64,000 bases of DNA from JAWPMV01 sp038527215 (GCA_038527215.1 JBCBGC010000015.1:19148-83147); one strand, 5' to 3'. Positions 37,101 through 46,378 are shown, numbered from the stretch's first letter. Numbers and translations: made by a program. Notes: generated by a model from the sequence alone, not told the origin.

Positions 37101-37773
37101 ATGCAGGGGCCTTGCCACCCGATTTGTCCGCGTCAGAGGCTTTTTCATCTCCCGCCGCTGAGGCGATGACCTGCCAGGCCTTATCTTCCACATATTGGTC
37201 AAATCGTTCCTGATAAATGACGCTGGGAAAGTCGAAGAATAAATCCCGACTGCCGGAAGACCACAGAAATGAACCAGCAAAACAACAATCCAGAATCAGC
37301 ATGCCATGCCGACATTCCAGGCTTTCAAGCTCCCCCCGAAGTTTGGCCATAGAATAGTAGGTTTCCGTTTTGCCCAGATCGGCATCGCTGGGAATCAAAT
37401 AGCCTTCCGGCTCCTCATCTTCAGCCCCTTCCTTGGAAATCGTCAGCCCATGTCCGGCGAAATAGAAGATGATTCGGTCATTATCGGTTAGCCCTTCTCC
37501 TTCACTAAGCAGTTGCTCCATGACCGCTTCCAGGTTGGCCAGGCTGGCTTCTTCATCCAGATAGGAACGGACCTCATAGCCATGGTTCTCAGCCAGGACC
37601 CGCGCCAGCTCCTCAGCATCGCTACGCGCGTTCTTGAGGTCCGGGATACTGGAGTCCGGGTATTTGTTGACACCAATGATGACCGCCAGGCTGCGATGAT
37701 TGCGAAAGGGATTGGCAATCTGTGACGCAACGGAAGATTCCGTTTGGGGGAGGCTAATTGTGGGTTTCGACAT
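34135..37773 (-). CDS. caspase-like protease / STAND-type NTPase, second degenerate NTPase module, C-terminal TM
   Basis: This protein has 1212 aa. Residues 25-300 are a peptidase C14 caspase-like domain with His108 (FYFAGHG) and Cys164 (LDCCFAGSF). The linker NPFKGEVPYEKGDQDLFFGR leads into a STAND-type NTPase with an intact P-loop (GQTGSGKTS, 369-377), but no clear DQFEE Walker B follows. A second module (about 655-860) has the matching position LVVLTGAENGGQHLL, where the P-loop Lys and Ser/Thr are Gln675 and His676, so it cannot bind ATP normally. A helical region and one TM (about 1088-1108) precede a coiled-coil tail. The protease side is cytosolic and the tail may face the periplasm. 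It is coupled to the secreted WG-repeat gene. Confidence 0.88.
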   Translation of the reverse strand: MSKPTISLPQTESSVASQIANPFRNHRSLAVIIGVNKYPDSSIPDLKNARSDAEELARVLAENHGYEVRSYLDEEASLANLEAVMEQLLSEGEGLTDNDRIIFYFAGHGLTISKEGAEDEEPEGYLIPSDADLGKTETYYSMAKLRGELESLECRHGMLILDCCFAGSFLWSSGSRDLFFDFPSVIYQERFDQYVEDKAWQVIASAAGDEKASDADKSGGKAPAFGERPGSDGEFSPFASALFDGLSGKGDMVPEGEGDGLITGIELYTYLREEVRKKTNNKQTPVYSTLKNHHKGQYIFLYPHGGTLPPMPERNPFKGEVPYEKGDQDLFFGRDLSVAYLNNRFKEDATSVSERPANHVKHQLTVLSGQTGSGKTSLIQAGLMPELLPDEWHIMENLGEGPYFMDNIMDVGDHLLVLSYEEPDLQKENAEVKAWYAHQRRELETCVDYFLKEYKNLTILLFYEGPQRYQVERNVAEEDGGYPSNPRWQAPLYLSEEDRENEEEVDVLFTRLKSQLSKHNLTIVDQLGRDELQARLEKEVFALWRNNQEIILIEESLRDRDFFYALTRPYKKNLWIIDPLPGSQEDEEDEGASLMYTALGEKIAGTLEDHPFFSVLLSLRPSQEAALNIPALKHLWKEARFLLPNLDPLSMRTPLVKALENQRLVVLTGAENGGQHLLIEELAKPVARNKSWNIIEQPARADGALEHINEQLRAEGKNLLLLEKYDKWVEDTSSNDIQVWDKKLQGLLNGPEDLTVLLSICNHSLERLKNSLQSRIGTANGEGENWAANVLEVPLLDKAAIEAVVVRPANQMILSLEGSDIEDSRNLRLMLQEGLQGAEQPLPLISKTMHALVSTYEEGVKKNTHQNRMLTKKDYDTLDGYRGELGKMVKVFWEQLEFADQDRMRKLLLRMVKAKGNNLSIQPIKDSSLKYRDKNETLAIAKLCKRLVEARIISISLDDEGEVSYRLSHADLYNSKTWRAYGSWIYRDKDMLRQMTELDEAVQQNPKVGEALAYMKENGIFSWKGLEWRPGGSPLFRKLWNDHGKLDRLLTLQKESTNLFNEQEEDFLEASEKFLTRKETRNQSLRNGFIVLILGFSLGIAGSLYSVWQQKKELQRTYEKVQDISLESKNRLRSMYYRDYQVMLDKARQYIDPDAQRRQFQTALEFLTDNPEVKGLAQDTLIKSENGQEIMVTVSELLEKLEREIAKNENPN

Positions 37774-37776
37774 TGT

Positions 37777-37786
37777 TTAGGGGGTT
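37777..37786 (-). promoter_or_regulatory. AACCCCCTAA leader motif
   Basis: On the minus strand, AACCCCCTAA sits 3 bp before this caspase-STAND ATG. The same 10-mer precedes the gene starting at 56199, and ACCCCCTAA precedes the gene starting at 54802. Position just before the start codon suggests a shared translation or mRNA feature. Confidence 0.4.
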
Positions 37787-37849
37787 CTGTTTGCCACTAT
37801 TCAATTTCCGCTTTTTTTCCATAAGTTGAAATTAACACAACCAAAAAAA

Positions 37850-37863
37850 GGTATTTTTACGGG
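37850..37863 (-). promoter_or_regulatory. 14-bp motif shared with 50280-50293
   Basis: GGTATTTTTACGGG (minus strand CCCGTAAAAATACC) is identical to a site upstream of another cluster gene. Here it lies 77-90 bp before the caspase-STAND start. It may be an operator or part of a promoter. Confidence 0.45.
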
Positions 37864-37877
37864 GATAAAACCGTGAT

Positions 37878-40800
37878 TTACACCTTTTCTACTTGGGTAT
37901 TTTCCGATTTCGATGAAAAAGGTAAGTACTGCGCTAATTCAGCTTCGCTCATTTGGTAAATCTTTTGACCTACCAAGCTGGCAGAACGTTGCCAACCGAA
38001 GATATTCAGGTACTCCGCGTGTTCTGAGTTAGAATAGAAAGCCGCATACAAGCTTTTTTCATCCGGAGAGAAGCCCAGTTGTCTGACCGTTCCATCGGAA
38101 GGAATATGTTGGAAGGAATGGATAACCTGCTTGTTGCTTACCTGGGCAAGATGAATAGCGTCCTGTTTGAACCTATCTTCCTGGTAAAGCAGGTATTCCT
38201 CACTGGGTGAAAAGGTGCAGGCCGAAGGGGAGAACCTATGGTTTCTTGTGGTCGGAGTTGCTTCCCACATGAGACGTCCATCTGCCACCTCAAACATATA
38301 CATGCTGCGCTGGACCAGGAGGCAGAGATACTTTCCTTTGGGAGAAAAGAGTGCACTAGCCTTCTTGCTCTCAGATTCATACCAGCTTAAGGCTAACACT
38401 TGCTCAAAGAGGAGCTGCTGGGTGCCGATTTCCCAAACCCTGATTCGATCATCCATGCTAAAGGCCATCGCGTATCTCCCATCCGGAGACAGCGTGAAAC
38501 ACACCATTTCCTCTTCCAGGGCCAGTTCAATCTCAGCTACTTCTCCCGGCAGCTGTTCTTCTGCCTGATCCCATGTAGCGGTTGACCATCGGTAAATGAT
38601 CGGACGGTCCTTTGCGGCCAGCATAAAATGTTGACCGTCTGAAGTATAGGCGCCTTGCGAGGATGCCTTCTCCGGGGGAACCAATTCCAGATGGGATTGC
38701 GTTTTCGGGTGGTATACCAGGGTTCTGCCCCCGCTATCAATCAGCGTAACTCTGTCTCCCTGAAGAGCAAATATGATTTTTTGGAAAGCACTGAATTCAT
38801 AAAATCGGGTGTTATTTTCCAGAGGTTTGCGCTGGGCGGTATCCCAAACCTGGAAGAATCCGCCCCCCATTTTTTTGAAGCCCCCCGCATAGATAGATTT
38901 CCCATCTGGGGAAAGGCCGAGGCAATGGACATGAGCATGCTCCCCATAGAAAGTCATAGGGAGGTCATCATTGGCTACCTCCCAGGCTCGGATTTTTTCT
39001 CCTTTGCCCGCTGATACCAAAAACCGCTCATCATCCGACAGGCTGAGGGACATGATCATCCGTTCATGGCCGAGATAGCGATGGAGCAGGATCCCATCTG
39101 GGAAACTCCGTTGTTCGATGCTGGCCTGGGTGTGACCGTCGCGGGATTCTCCCTGCAAGGCTAAAAAAACCTGTTGACTTTTGGGTGCAAAGCAAACCTG
39201 GGTAAGCGGAGAATCAAGCTTAGTAAACACACGGGTTCTCCCGCCTGGCCGGAGGCGCGTAATCAGCACTTTCCCATCCTCATCAGCACTCAGGAGGTAG
39301 CGTTGATCAGGGGAGAAGGCATGAAATATGACCTTGGCCTGATGTTGCGTGATCCATTTTACTGGCAATCGGGAGGCGACATGCCACACAAATATGTGCT
39401 GCTCCTTTTTTCCCAGTACAAGCCGATACTTTCCGTCCGGATGCAAGGGAGGATTCAATAGATTGCCCAAAGGCTTTGGATGGGACCGGGTCGGCTGATA
39501 GGTCTTACCATGCCAAAGCTGGAAGAATTCTTTATCATTCTGCTCTTTTTCGTCATTCCCTTTTTGGTATAGTAGGCTAAGAATCCGCTTTTGGTGGGTG
39601 GTCCAATAAGTCTTGCTAATGTGGCTATCCTCGTCAGGCCGTAAATCTGCGAGTACTTTGAGGTCTGGATAAAGTTGGAAGACCCCCCCATCGTGGCTTA
39701 AAAATCGGGTCCCGTCTGGAGTAATCTGGGCAGCGTCGCGGATAGGACGATGGAGACTTCTCACTTTTTCCGGTTCGGCAGCAGGATCATCCAAATCCCA
39801 GATCCGGAAGTGCCAATTGTACTGACAAAGGACCTTTCTGGTACCCGGGATGAATTGGGCAAAAACCTCTATGCCCTCTATATCTACCTTTTGCTGGGCA
39901 AAGTAGTATTGATTGTCAGCATTAGAATCTATGAGGGCCAGGGTGTTGATCGTCTCTGAGGTGGGGTAAGCCTGATGGGCCCGGATAGCTAAGTTGAGGG
40001 CTACCACCGGATTGATGGGTTCCTGCTGTTGAGCCTTGATGGCCATGGCCGAAACTTCCGATTCCCGGGTTTTTTGTTCGGCTATTTTTTTATCCCTAAT
40101 CGCTTCGTCACGCTGTTTCCGCATCTGTTCCAGGCGGTCAGCTTGCCGCTCAAAACTTTCCTTCACAAATTCCAGCTCATCTTCATTCAGCCAGTGGTTC
40201 ATTTGGTCCCTCACTTCCTCATATCGGGGGCCTGCCTCTTCGGACTGGAATGCTTCGCTCCAGGAAGCCGGGAGAGGATTCCCTTCCGGATAGGCAGTAT
40301 GCCACAGCATGGAGGCGGTACTGGCCACGCTGAAGCCCGGTTCCGGATTGTAACAGAGCCAACGGTCCTGTGGGTCCATGACGGAGATTTGAACCTGTTG
40401 CAATTTGGGGTTGCTGTCCCAAAGGGGCCGTTGGGGCACCGATCCATCTGCCAAAAGGGTATCAGGCTTGACCCACTGATGATGCTCGACTACTGCTTGC
40501 CAGATTTGTCTTTGCAGGACTAAATGCTCGTGTCCGAATTCCTTGATCCACTCCAGACAACGGGGCCAGTAATTGAGCAGGGAGTCGTGCATGGGTTCCA
40601 CATACTTGCCCAGATCATCCTTACCTGAGCGAATCAGCAGGGCGTCCTCCAGGATGTCGAGGACGGCATCCTTGACTGGATCCAGATGATCCGGATAGTC
40701 AAATTCATCGATGAATCCTCCCTTTTTAAGAGTAGAGGAAGTCTGTCGGTAGACTTTCCTGCGGGAATAGCTTCCATCATTGAGCATCACCATGCGCAGG

Positions 40801-42503
40801 ACCAGTTTTTTCATGAAGTCCCGGTGATCGTCATCCGGCAGGCTTTCATAGATGCGGTCCGCATGTTTGCTTAAGGCCCCGTTGACCCGCCCCAACTCAT
40901 CCCGGTAGGCGGTCAAGGTGAGCTGCCGCTTTTTTCGGTCCCGCTTTTCATATAACTGGTGCAGGGTAAAGGAAAGAAGCGGGAGAGCCCCCGGGGCATG
41001 GTTGATTTCTTCCAAAATCTGGTCGACCATTTCTTCCGACTCAAATTCATAAGCCATGCTCCAGGCGGGTCGAATCACCGCTTCCCGCAGTTCTTCCAGA
41101 CTCATGGGCGCCAATCGATAGAGAAAGTCGGTGCGCGCCTCTTCCTGCCAAAAGCGGGAACCAAATTCAGAGGCTTGCAATTGCCATTCGAAATCACTGC
41201 GGATGGAGAGGATGATCCTGGCTTTGGGTTCTTCCGTTTGCGCGAAGCGCTGCCAGAGGTCGATCAGCAAGCCCTCTAGTTTTGCCCGATCTGCATCCGG
41301 GAGCGCAAATAATTCCTCAAACTGGTCCAGGTATAAAACGCCCTTTTGGTCGGGCTGAATGCGGGTAATTTCCTCCCAATGACTGTGATCTTTATCATCA
41401 GGGCGGATTTCGATCTGATCGGTGAATCCATCCTGTTTCAGGAAGGGGAGGAGGCCGGCTCGGATCACGGAGGATTTGCCTTGCCCCGAGGGAGCAGAAA
41501 CCACCACCAAAGTTTGTTGAGCCACGCGGCGGGACAGTTCCTGAATGGCCTGGCTCCTTCCAAAAAATATCCCTATGTCTTTTTCGGAACCATCATAAGC
41601 CCCCAGGCCTTTGTAAGGGTTAAGGTTGGGTGCTTTTTTGAGATTGAGCGGGTGTCCGGGTTTGAGAAAAACAAATTCCCCTTTGGAATCATGACGGCTG
41701 AGCGAGAAAATAGCGGGACTCTGCTTTTTGCCTTTGAAATGGGAAGCCCCTTCTACGATATCCCTGACGTGCAAATAAAGCTGGGTAGCGGTGATCACGC
41801 CTTTATTCTGCTTCTGGGCGTGTAAATCCACCTGGGAATCCTTGTCAATTACTTTTTTCAAAGCCCAGGCAAAAGGGGAGTTCCTGGTATCGGTAGTGGG
41901 TGTTTCCCGTAGGCCAAGGGCATTCATATCGAGCACATCGGCGGCCTTCTGGTCATGAGAAGTAGAGGTAATGACCTGCCAGGCCGGATGCTCCACGAAG
42001 CGCCAGAATCTTTCTTCATACATGACTTGTCCGAAATCCATGACCATGTCCCGAAATCCGGTAGACCATTTGAAGGCTCCGGCAAAACAACAGTCCAGGA
42101 TCAGCAACCCATGTTTACAGGGCAGGCTTTCCAATAGCTCGTGTAGGCGGGTCATGGGAAAGAGGCTTTCTCTGACGCCGGATTTAGCATCTACGGGCAC
42201 CAGAAAGCCTTCAGGGTCTCCCTCACTGTCCAGAGCAATGCCGTGGCCAGCGAAATAAATAAGTACGCGATCTTCTGGTTGAACAATTTCTTTCGTCTCC
42301 GCAAAAAACACTTCCATTTCTTCCCGGCTGGGGTTTTTGAGAAGGTGGGTTTCGTAAGCATGCTTAGTCGGGTCTCCCAGCAAGTTTGCGATGTCTTCGG
42401 CATCTTTGATGGCGGTACTTAGCGGGGTGATATGGAGATAATCGTCGATGCCGATGAGGAAAGCATGACTTTTTGCAAAGGGGAGTTTAGGCTGTTTCGG
42501 CAT
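37878..42503 (-). CDS. caspase-like protease / nSTAND ATPase / WD40 propeller protein
   Basis: The protein has 1541 aa from the ATG at 42503 (MPKQPKLPFAKSHAF), which aligns with its two paralogues; the frame is open to 42650 but that extension overlaps the upstream gene. Residues 8-280 are a caspase-like domain with His87 (IYFAGHG) and Cys139 (LDCCFAG). Residues about 295-700 are an nSTAND-type ATPase: entry motif NPYKGLGAYDG, P-loop SAPSGQGKSS (336-345) and Walker B LDQFEE (392-397). A coiled coil near 860 is followed by WD40 repeats from about 900 to 1510 (FRIWDLDD, VFVWHV, IRAWEV, FQVWDT, IRVWEI). No TM is visible, so this is a soluble sensor-activated protease. Confidence 0.93.
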   Translation of the reverse strand: MPKQPKLPFAKSHAFLIGIDDYLHITPLSTAIKDAEDIANLLGDPTKHAYETHLLKNPSREEMEVFFAETKEIVQPEDRVLIYFAGHGIALDSEGDPEGFLVPVDAKSGVRESLFPMTRLHELLESLPCKHGLLILDCCFAGAFKWSTGFRDMVMDFGQVMYEERFWRFVEHPAWQVITSTSHDQKAADVLDMNALGLRETPTTDTRNSPFAWALKKVIDKDSQVDLHAQKQNKGVITATQLYLHVRDIVEGASHFKGKKQSPAIFSLSRHDSKGEFVFLKPGHPLNLKKAPNLNPYKGLGAYDGSEKDIGIFFGRSQAIQELSRRVAQQTLVVVSAPSGQGKSSVIRAGLLPFLKQDGFTDQIEIRPDDKDHSHWEEITRIQPDQKGVLYLDQFEELFALPDADRAKLEGLLIDLWQRFAQTEEPKARIILSIRSDFEWQLQASEFGSRFWQEEARTDFLYRLAPMSLEELREAVIRPAWSMAYEFESEEMVDQILEEINHAPGALPLLSFTLHQLYEKRDRKKRQLTLTAYRDELGRVNGALSKHADRIYESLPDDDHRDFMKKLVLRMVMLNDGSYSRRKVYRQTSSTLKKGGFIDEFDYPDHLDPVKDAVLDILEDALLIRSGKDDLGKYVEPMHDSLLNYWPRCLEWIKEFGHEHLVLQRQIWQAVVEHHQWVKPDTLLADGSVPQRPLWDSNPKLQQVQISVMDPQDRWLCYNPEPGFSVASTASMLWHTAYPEGNPLPASWSEAFQSEEAGPRYEEVRDQMNHWLNEDELEFVKESFERQADRLEQMRKQRDEAIRDKKIAEQKTRESEVSAMAIKAQQQEPINPVVALNLAIRAHQAYPTSETINTLALIDSNADNQYYFAQQKVDIEGIEVFAQFIPGTRKVLCQYNWHFRIWDLDDPAAEPEKVRSLHRPIRDAAQITPDGTRFLSHDGGVFQLYPDLKVLADLRPDEDSHISKTYWTTHQKRILSLLYQKGNDEKEQNDKEFFQLWHGKTYQPTRSHPKPLGNLLNPPLHPDGKYRLVLGKKEQHIFVWHVASRLPVKWITQHQAKVIFHAFSPDQRYLLSADEDGKVLITRLRPGGRTRVFTKLDSPLTQVCFAPKSQQVFLALQGESRDGHTQASIEQRSFPDGILLHRYLGHERMIMSLSLSDDERFLVSAGKGEKIRAWEVANDDLPMTFYGEHAHVHCLGLSPDGKSIYAGGFKKMGGGFFQVWDTAQRKPLENNTRFYEFSAFQKIIFALQGDRVTLIDSGGRTLVYHPKTQSHLELVPPEKASSQGAYTSDGQHFMLAAKDRPIIYRWSTATWDQAEEQLPGEVAEIELALEEEMVCFTLSPDGRYAMAFSMDDRIRVWEIGTQQLLFEQVLALSWYESESKKASALFSPKGKYLCLLVQRSMYMFEVADGRLMWEATPTTRNHRFSPSACTFSPSEEYLLYQEDRFKQDAIHLAQVSNKQVIHSFQHIPSDGTVRQLGFSPDEKSLYAAFYSNSEHAEYLNIFGWQRSASLVGQKIYQMSEAELAQYLPFSSKSENTQVEKV

Positions 42504-42564
42504 GTGGCTTGAAGCTAGGAGGAAAAGAAGGTAGGAAAAATATCCAGAAAATCGAACTATCAAG

Positions 42565-42589
42565 GCCCTGCCTGACAGGCAGGCAGGGC
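42565..42589. repeat. 10-bp perfect hairpin in the gap between two caspase-STAND genes
   Basis: GCCCTGCCTG pairs with CAGGCAGGGC around ACAGG. No T-run follows on the minus strand. Hairpins with this CCTGCCTG core are common between genes in Bacteroidota and may stabilise mRNA ends. It lies in the 136-bp gap after the FGE-containing gene. Confidence 0.6.
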
Positions 42590-42639
42590 TTTCCTTCTGA
42601 TGAAGGATGGTTACAAGCGACACTTCATTTTTTTTAGGC

Positions 42640-45600
42640 TCATCCGCCAAATAATTGGATAGCTGCCAGAACCTGATCCATGGCCTCGGGCGCAGAGGCC
42701 GCTAAGCGGAAGCCATGGGTGTCCGATTTCCATCCGGGGCTAACCCGGCGGGCTTTTTCTACCAGGCAGGATGGGCTTTCATCCCGCCAGGAACCGTTGC
42801 GCATCAGGGGCCGGCTGCGCTCGCTGGTAGTCCATTCGCTGACGTTGCCGCTCATGTCATAGAGCGCCTGTCCGGCCAGCATCAAGGGCTGCTTTTGCAT
42901 GACGGGTCGGGTGCGGCCTCCGCTGTTGCGCGCGTACCAAGCCAGGGAGTCAATGCCGATTCCTCCGCAGTAGTCAAAGCTACGCTTCGAGGCCTGGGCT
43001 TGTCCCCCCCGGGCAGCAAAGATCCACTCCTGGTCTGTAGGTAAACGAAAGTCCGGACTGTTTTGCGCTGGAAACAGGTCTTTCATATGGCTACTGAGCC
43101 AATGGGCATAGGCCTGCGCGTCTTTCAGGCTGACCCGTACCACGGGATTATCGCCTTCCAGTTGCCAGCCAGGTTTGGTATCCTGGAGCTTCCATTTTCC
43201 GGTAGATTTACAAAAAAGGGCGTATTGCCAAACGGTGGTTTCGCTTTGGGCCAGGAAATAGGGGGCGATTTGGGCCTCCGCATCTCCCGGTATGCGAATG
43301 AGCGAAGGATAATATCGATGGGCGAAAAGCAAATACAGGCTATCATTCAAGCTGCGGAGTTTTTCCCTTACTTCTTGCTTGGTCTGTGGGGCTTCCGACA
43401 TACTATCTCCCGACATGTGCATCAACTCCAGCAAGGCTTCCCGGGCGATTGCTTGGTTTTTGGGTTGCTCGTCGGAGGCTTCATTGTGAAAAAAGGCCAA
43501 ATCGAACATATCATGGGTCCAAGCCTCTCTCATGGACCCTTCGAGCTGGTTGGTTCCGGCGATATGGCTAAACTTCTTGAGGGCATCTTGATACCGAAAG
43601 CGCTGAAGGTCTACTTCCGCATCCTCCATCAAATCTACCAACACAGCCTGGGTAGCCGTTTGCAGGGAGGCCAGCACCCCTTTCATACGGATATTTTGGT
43701 GGACGGCCAGCACAGAGATAGCGAGCAGAATCAATCCGGTAACCATGCTGATCATACGCTTGCGCATGACGGTATTGGCGCGGAGTTGCCGACTCTGGGT
43801 CAAGAAAGCGACCTCCAGGGCGTTAAAGGGGTGGCCTTCCAGTTGGAAGTCTGCCCAGAGAATACTGAGCCGGGGGTCATTGTTCCATAAGTAGTTTTTG
43901 GCCTCCTTTTCTGATTTATGATCTTCGTAATCATATACGGCCATATCCAGCTTGTGCATGAGCCGCAATTTATTTTCTCCCAAGCCCTTAATCCATTCCC
44001 ACAGCCGTGCCCAGGCTCTGACCAGGGCGTCATGGGCCGGTTCATAATATAGCACCCCGTGTAAATCCCTCCCGGTAGAGATCAAGCGAGCTTCTACCAA
44101 CTTCTCGGCTACGATCTGCATATCATCGGTGTCTGCCGGATTGGTGAAGATGACGTCGGGCTCGTTTACCCTTCTACTGGCCAGTTCTCCCCCTTCCAGG
44201 GACACCATCCGCAACATTAACTTGCGCATGCAGTCTTGCTGGCGGGGCGTAAGTTCTTCATAAATGGAGTTGGCACGAGTTCTGAGGGCACCAATCACCC
44301 CGCCCAGGGCCTGGTAATCTTCCAGGGTCAACGCCCGGTTGGTGCGGCCCGAGTTGAGATAGCTATGGTACAACTCACTCAAGGTAAAAGACAGCAGGGG
44401 TAAGGCACCAGGCGCCTGGTTGACGGCATCTACCAATTTGTCTACCAGTGTATTGGGTTCGAAGTAGAGTACTTCCTGGACGGTGGGTTTGATGATGACT
44501 TCCCGCAATTCATCCTGGCTAAAGGCTGGCACCAAATAATGGCCTTTCATCCAGTAAGGGGCCAGGGTGGCTTCCTCGAATTGAGGCTCAAAGTCTGAGC
44601 GGATGCTGATCGCGATGCTGAGCTGAGGGTAGGTTTCCAACCAGGTAACCAATTGCTGCTCGAATTCCAGTCTTTCTTCATCATCCAGACATTGGGTGAC
44701 CAGTTCTTCGTATTGGTCTACGAAGAGCAAGGCGGGCAAGTGGGGCGGCAGGGCCTGCGCCATGTCAGGGATGCACGACCGCAATAGTTCCATGGGGGTT
44801 TGCCCAGGTCGCAGGATGGGCAGGATATGCCAGCCTTTTTCCCGTAACTGAGGAATCAACCCGGCTTTCACTACGGAGGATTTGCCGGTACCAGAGGCAC
44901 CACTGACCACCACCAGAGAGCCATGCTTGGTCAGCTCTTCCAGGGCCGTTACCACCCGCTCCCTTCCGTAAAACAAGGAGTGGTCTCCTTCATTATAGGA
45001 ATTCAAGCCCATGAAAGGGTTGCGTTTGGGAATGGGAGGCAGGTTAAAACGATGGTTCGGGTGCAGGAAGATATACTGTCCTTTATTGTGTCTGCTGAGT
45101 GAAAACATAGAAGGACTCTGGCGCTTGCCATGATCCATGGTTTCATCCTCTACCCGGTCGCGCAGGTATATGTATAATTCAGAGGCGGTGATCACCCCGT
45201 CTCCTTCTCCTTTGGGGATGGTATCTCCTTCGCCGTTGAGGGCATCGAAAAGGGCCAGGGCAAAAGGCGAATGTTCGTTTTCTTCCGCTTCTTCGCGCAT
45301 GCCGAGACTGCGGTTGGACAACACATCTACCGCTTTCTGGTCAGAGGCCGAGGAAGTAATGACTTGCCAGGCGGCATCTTTTGCATACTGATAAAAACGC
45401 TCTTCATAAATCACGCTGGGCAAGTCAAAGATCATGTCCCGGAATCCGGTTGACCACTGGAAGGAGCCGGCAAAGCAGCAATCCATGATCAACAAGCCAT
45501 GTCGGCAGGGCAACTTCAGAATGACATCATGTAACAAATCCATGGGAACCAGGCTTTCCACCTCTCCTCCTTTGGCATCGACGGGCACAAAGTAGCCATT

Positions 45601-45897
45601 GGGGTCATGATCACTGTCGAGGGCGATCCCATGTCCGGCAAAGTAGAAGAGTACCCGGTCATTTTCTTTGACCGTATCAGGAATGGTTTGGGTAAAAAGC
45701 TCTACCAATTCCCGACGATCGCTGTTCAGATAGGGGCCATGAATTTCGTAGCCATGTTGGATTTTCAACTGTTTGGCGAGGGCTACCGCATCATTGACCG
45801 CTGTGCGAAGGGGAGAAACATGCTCATAGTCATCTATGCCGATGACGAAGGCATGGCTTTTTTCAAAAGGAAGCTGTATGTGCGTGTTTGTAGACAT
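42640..45897 (-). CDS. caspase-like protease / nSTAND ATPase / TM / FGE-sulfatase-fold protein
   Basis: This protein has 1085 aa. The caspase-like domain spans residues 10-280 (His89 in FYFAGHG, Cys141 in MDCCFAG). The nSTAND ATPase spans about 292-640: NPFMGLNSYNEGD, P-loop SGASGTGKSS (332-341), Walker B VDQYEE (393-398) and a YYEPAHDALVRAW segment near 620. One TM (about 714-733) follows, then a helical spacer and a C-terminal formylglycine-generating-enzyme-like domain (about 860-1068: TTVWQYALFCKSTG, MSGNVSEWT, NGSWRD, GFRLA). The first FGE catalytic Cys is Asp here, so this is probably a ligand-binding fold. Topology suggests outside sensing and inside protease activation. Confidence 0.93.
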   Translation of the reverse strand: MSTNTHIQLPFEKSHAFVIGIDDYEHVSPLRTAVNDAVALAKQLKIQHGYEIHGPYLNSDRRELVELFTQTIPDTVKENDRVLFYFAGHGIALDSDHDPNGYFVPVDAKGGEVESLVPMDLLHDVILKLPCRHGLLIMDCCFAGSFQWSTGFRDMIFDLPSVIYEERFYQYAKDAAWQVITSSASDQKAVDVLSNRSLGMREEAEENEHSPFALALFDALNGEGDTIPKGEGDGVITASELYIYLRDRVEDETMDHGKRQSPSMFSLSRHNKGQYIFLHPNHRFNLPPIPKRNPFMGLNSYNEGDHSLFYGRERVVTALEELTKHGSLVVVSGASGTGKSSVVKAGLIPQLREKGWHILPILRPGQTPMELLRSCIPDMAQALPPHLPALLFVDQYEELVTQCLDDEERLEFEQQLVTWLETYPQLSIAISIRSDFEPQFEEATLAPYWMKGHYLVPAFSQDELREVIIKPTVQEVLYFEPNTLVDKLVDAVNQAPGALPLLSFTLSELYHSYLNSGRTNRALTLEDYQALGGVIGALRTRANSIYEELTPRQQDCMRKLMLRMVSLEGGELASRRVNEPDVIFTNPADTDDMQIVAEKLVEARLISTGRDLHGVLYYEPAHDALVRAWARLWEWIKGLGENKLRLMHKLDMAVYDYEDHKSEKEAKNYLWNNDPRLSILWADFQLEGHPFNALEVAFLTQSRQLRANTVMRKRMISMVTGLILLAISVLAVHQNIRMKGVLASLQTATQAVLVDLMEDAEVDLQRFRYQDALKKFSHIAGTNQLEGSMREAWTHDMFDLAFFHNEASDEQPKNQAIAREALLELMHMSGDSMSEAPQTKQEVREKLRSLNDSLYLLFAHRYYPSLIRIPGDAEAQIAPYFLAQSETTVWQYALFCKSTGKWKLQDTKPGWQLEGDNPVVRVSLKDAQAYAHWLSSHMKDLFPAQNSPDFRLPTDQEWIFAARGGQAQASKRSFDYCGGIGIDSLAWYARNSGGRTRPVMQKQPLMLAGQALYDMSGNVSEWTTSERSRPLMRNGSWRDESPSCLVEKARRVSPGWKSDTHGFRLAASAPEAMDQVLAAIQLFGG

Positions 45898-45955
45898 AGC
45901 AGGGGATTTCTAACGATAGAAAGGTAGTACGTAGAGGACTGCTGTAGAAGGGAGG

Positions 45956-45990
45956 CAGGGTAAGTGGTACCCTATGCAGGGTAGTGTACC
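45956..45990. promoter_or_regulatory. CAGGGTA direct-repeat element, copy A
   Basis: CAGGGTA occurs at 45956 and 45977, exactly 21 bp apart. The second copy continues as GTGTACC. The same layout and spacing recur at 56291-56324. Two half-sites two helical turns apart are typical of a dimeric transcription-factor site. It lies 59-93 bp upstream of the start of the TM-FGE caspase gene. Confidence 0.55.
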
Positions 45991-46343
45991 GATTGCTTAG
46001 GTATGTGGTAATAGCTCGAGGGGAATGATCTCCCACAGACTTGGAAAAACCAGGATATAAGAACTGGCCTGAGGATGGGCGTCAGGGGAGGAGTCGGTGG
46101 GGAAATTTGTCTGGTACATGGCCTTGGGTTAGCAGATGATCCTGACAAAAAGTCGGCATGGACCGAGATTTTTCATCAGACAAAAGGCTGCATAACAGAC
46201 CTGGCCTAAGGGGAAAAATGTATCTGAGGTAATGGACAGTGGGGAAGGAGGAGGCTTCCCGGTTTTCGAAGCGTGGTATGTATAAGGTACGGGCTTTGTT
46301 TGTAAAAGGTTATTTTTCAGTTGGTTATACTACTCATAAATTG

Positions 46344-46378
46344 GGCGCAGTGGAGCAGGGCATAGGCCCCACCGCGCC
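46344..46378 (-). terminator. possible terminator after the SH3b-containing caspase gene
   Basis: GGCGC-A-GTGG pairs with CCAC-C-GCGCC with one mismatch around a 15-nt loop. On the minus strand only a weak AATTTAT follows. It lies 8 bp after the stop of the upstream gene. Confidence 0.4.

Noticed and set aside
42503..42650. N-terminal extension of the WD40 caspase protein to 42650
   Set aside because: The extra 49 residues overlap the upstream gene, contain the intergenic hairpin and have no counterpart in the paralogues, which begin at the equivalent of 42503.
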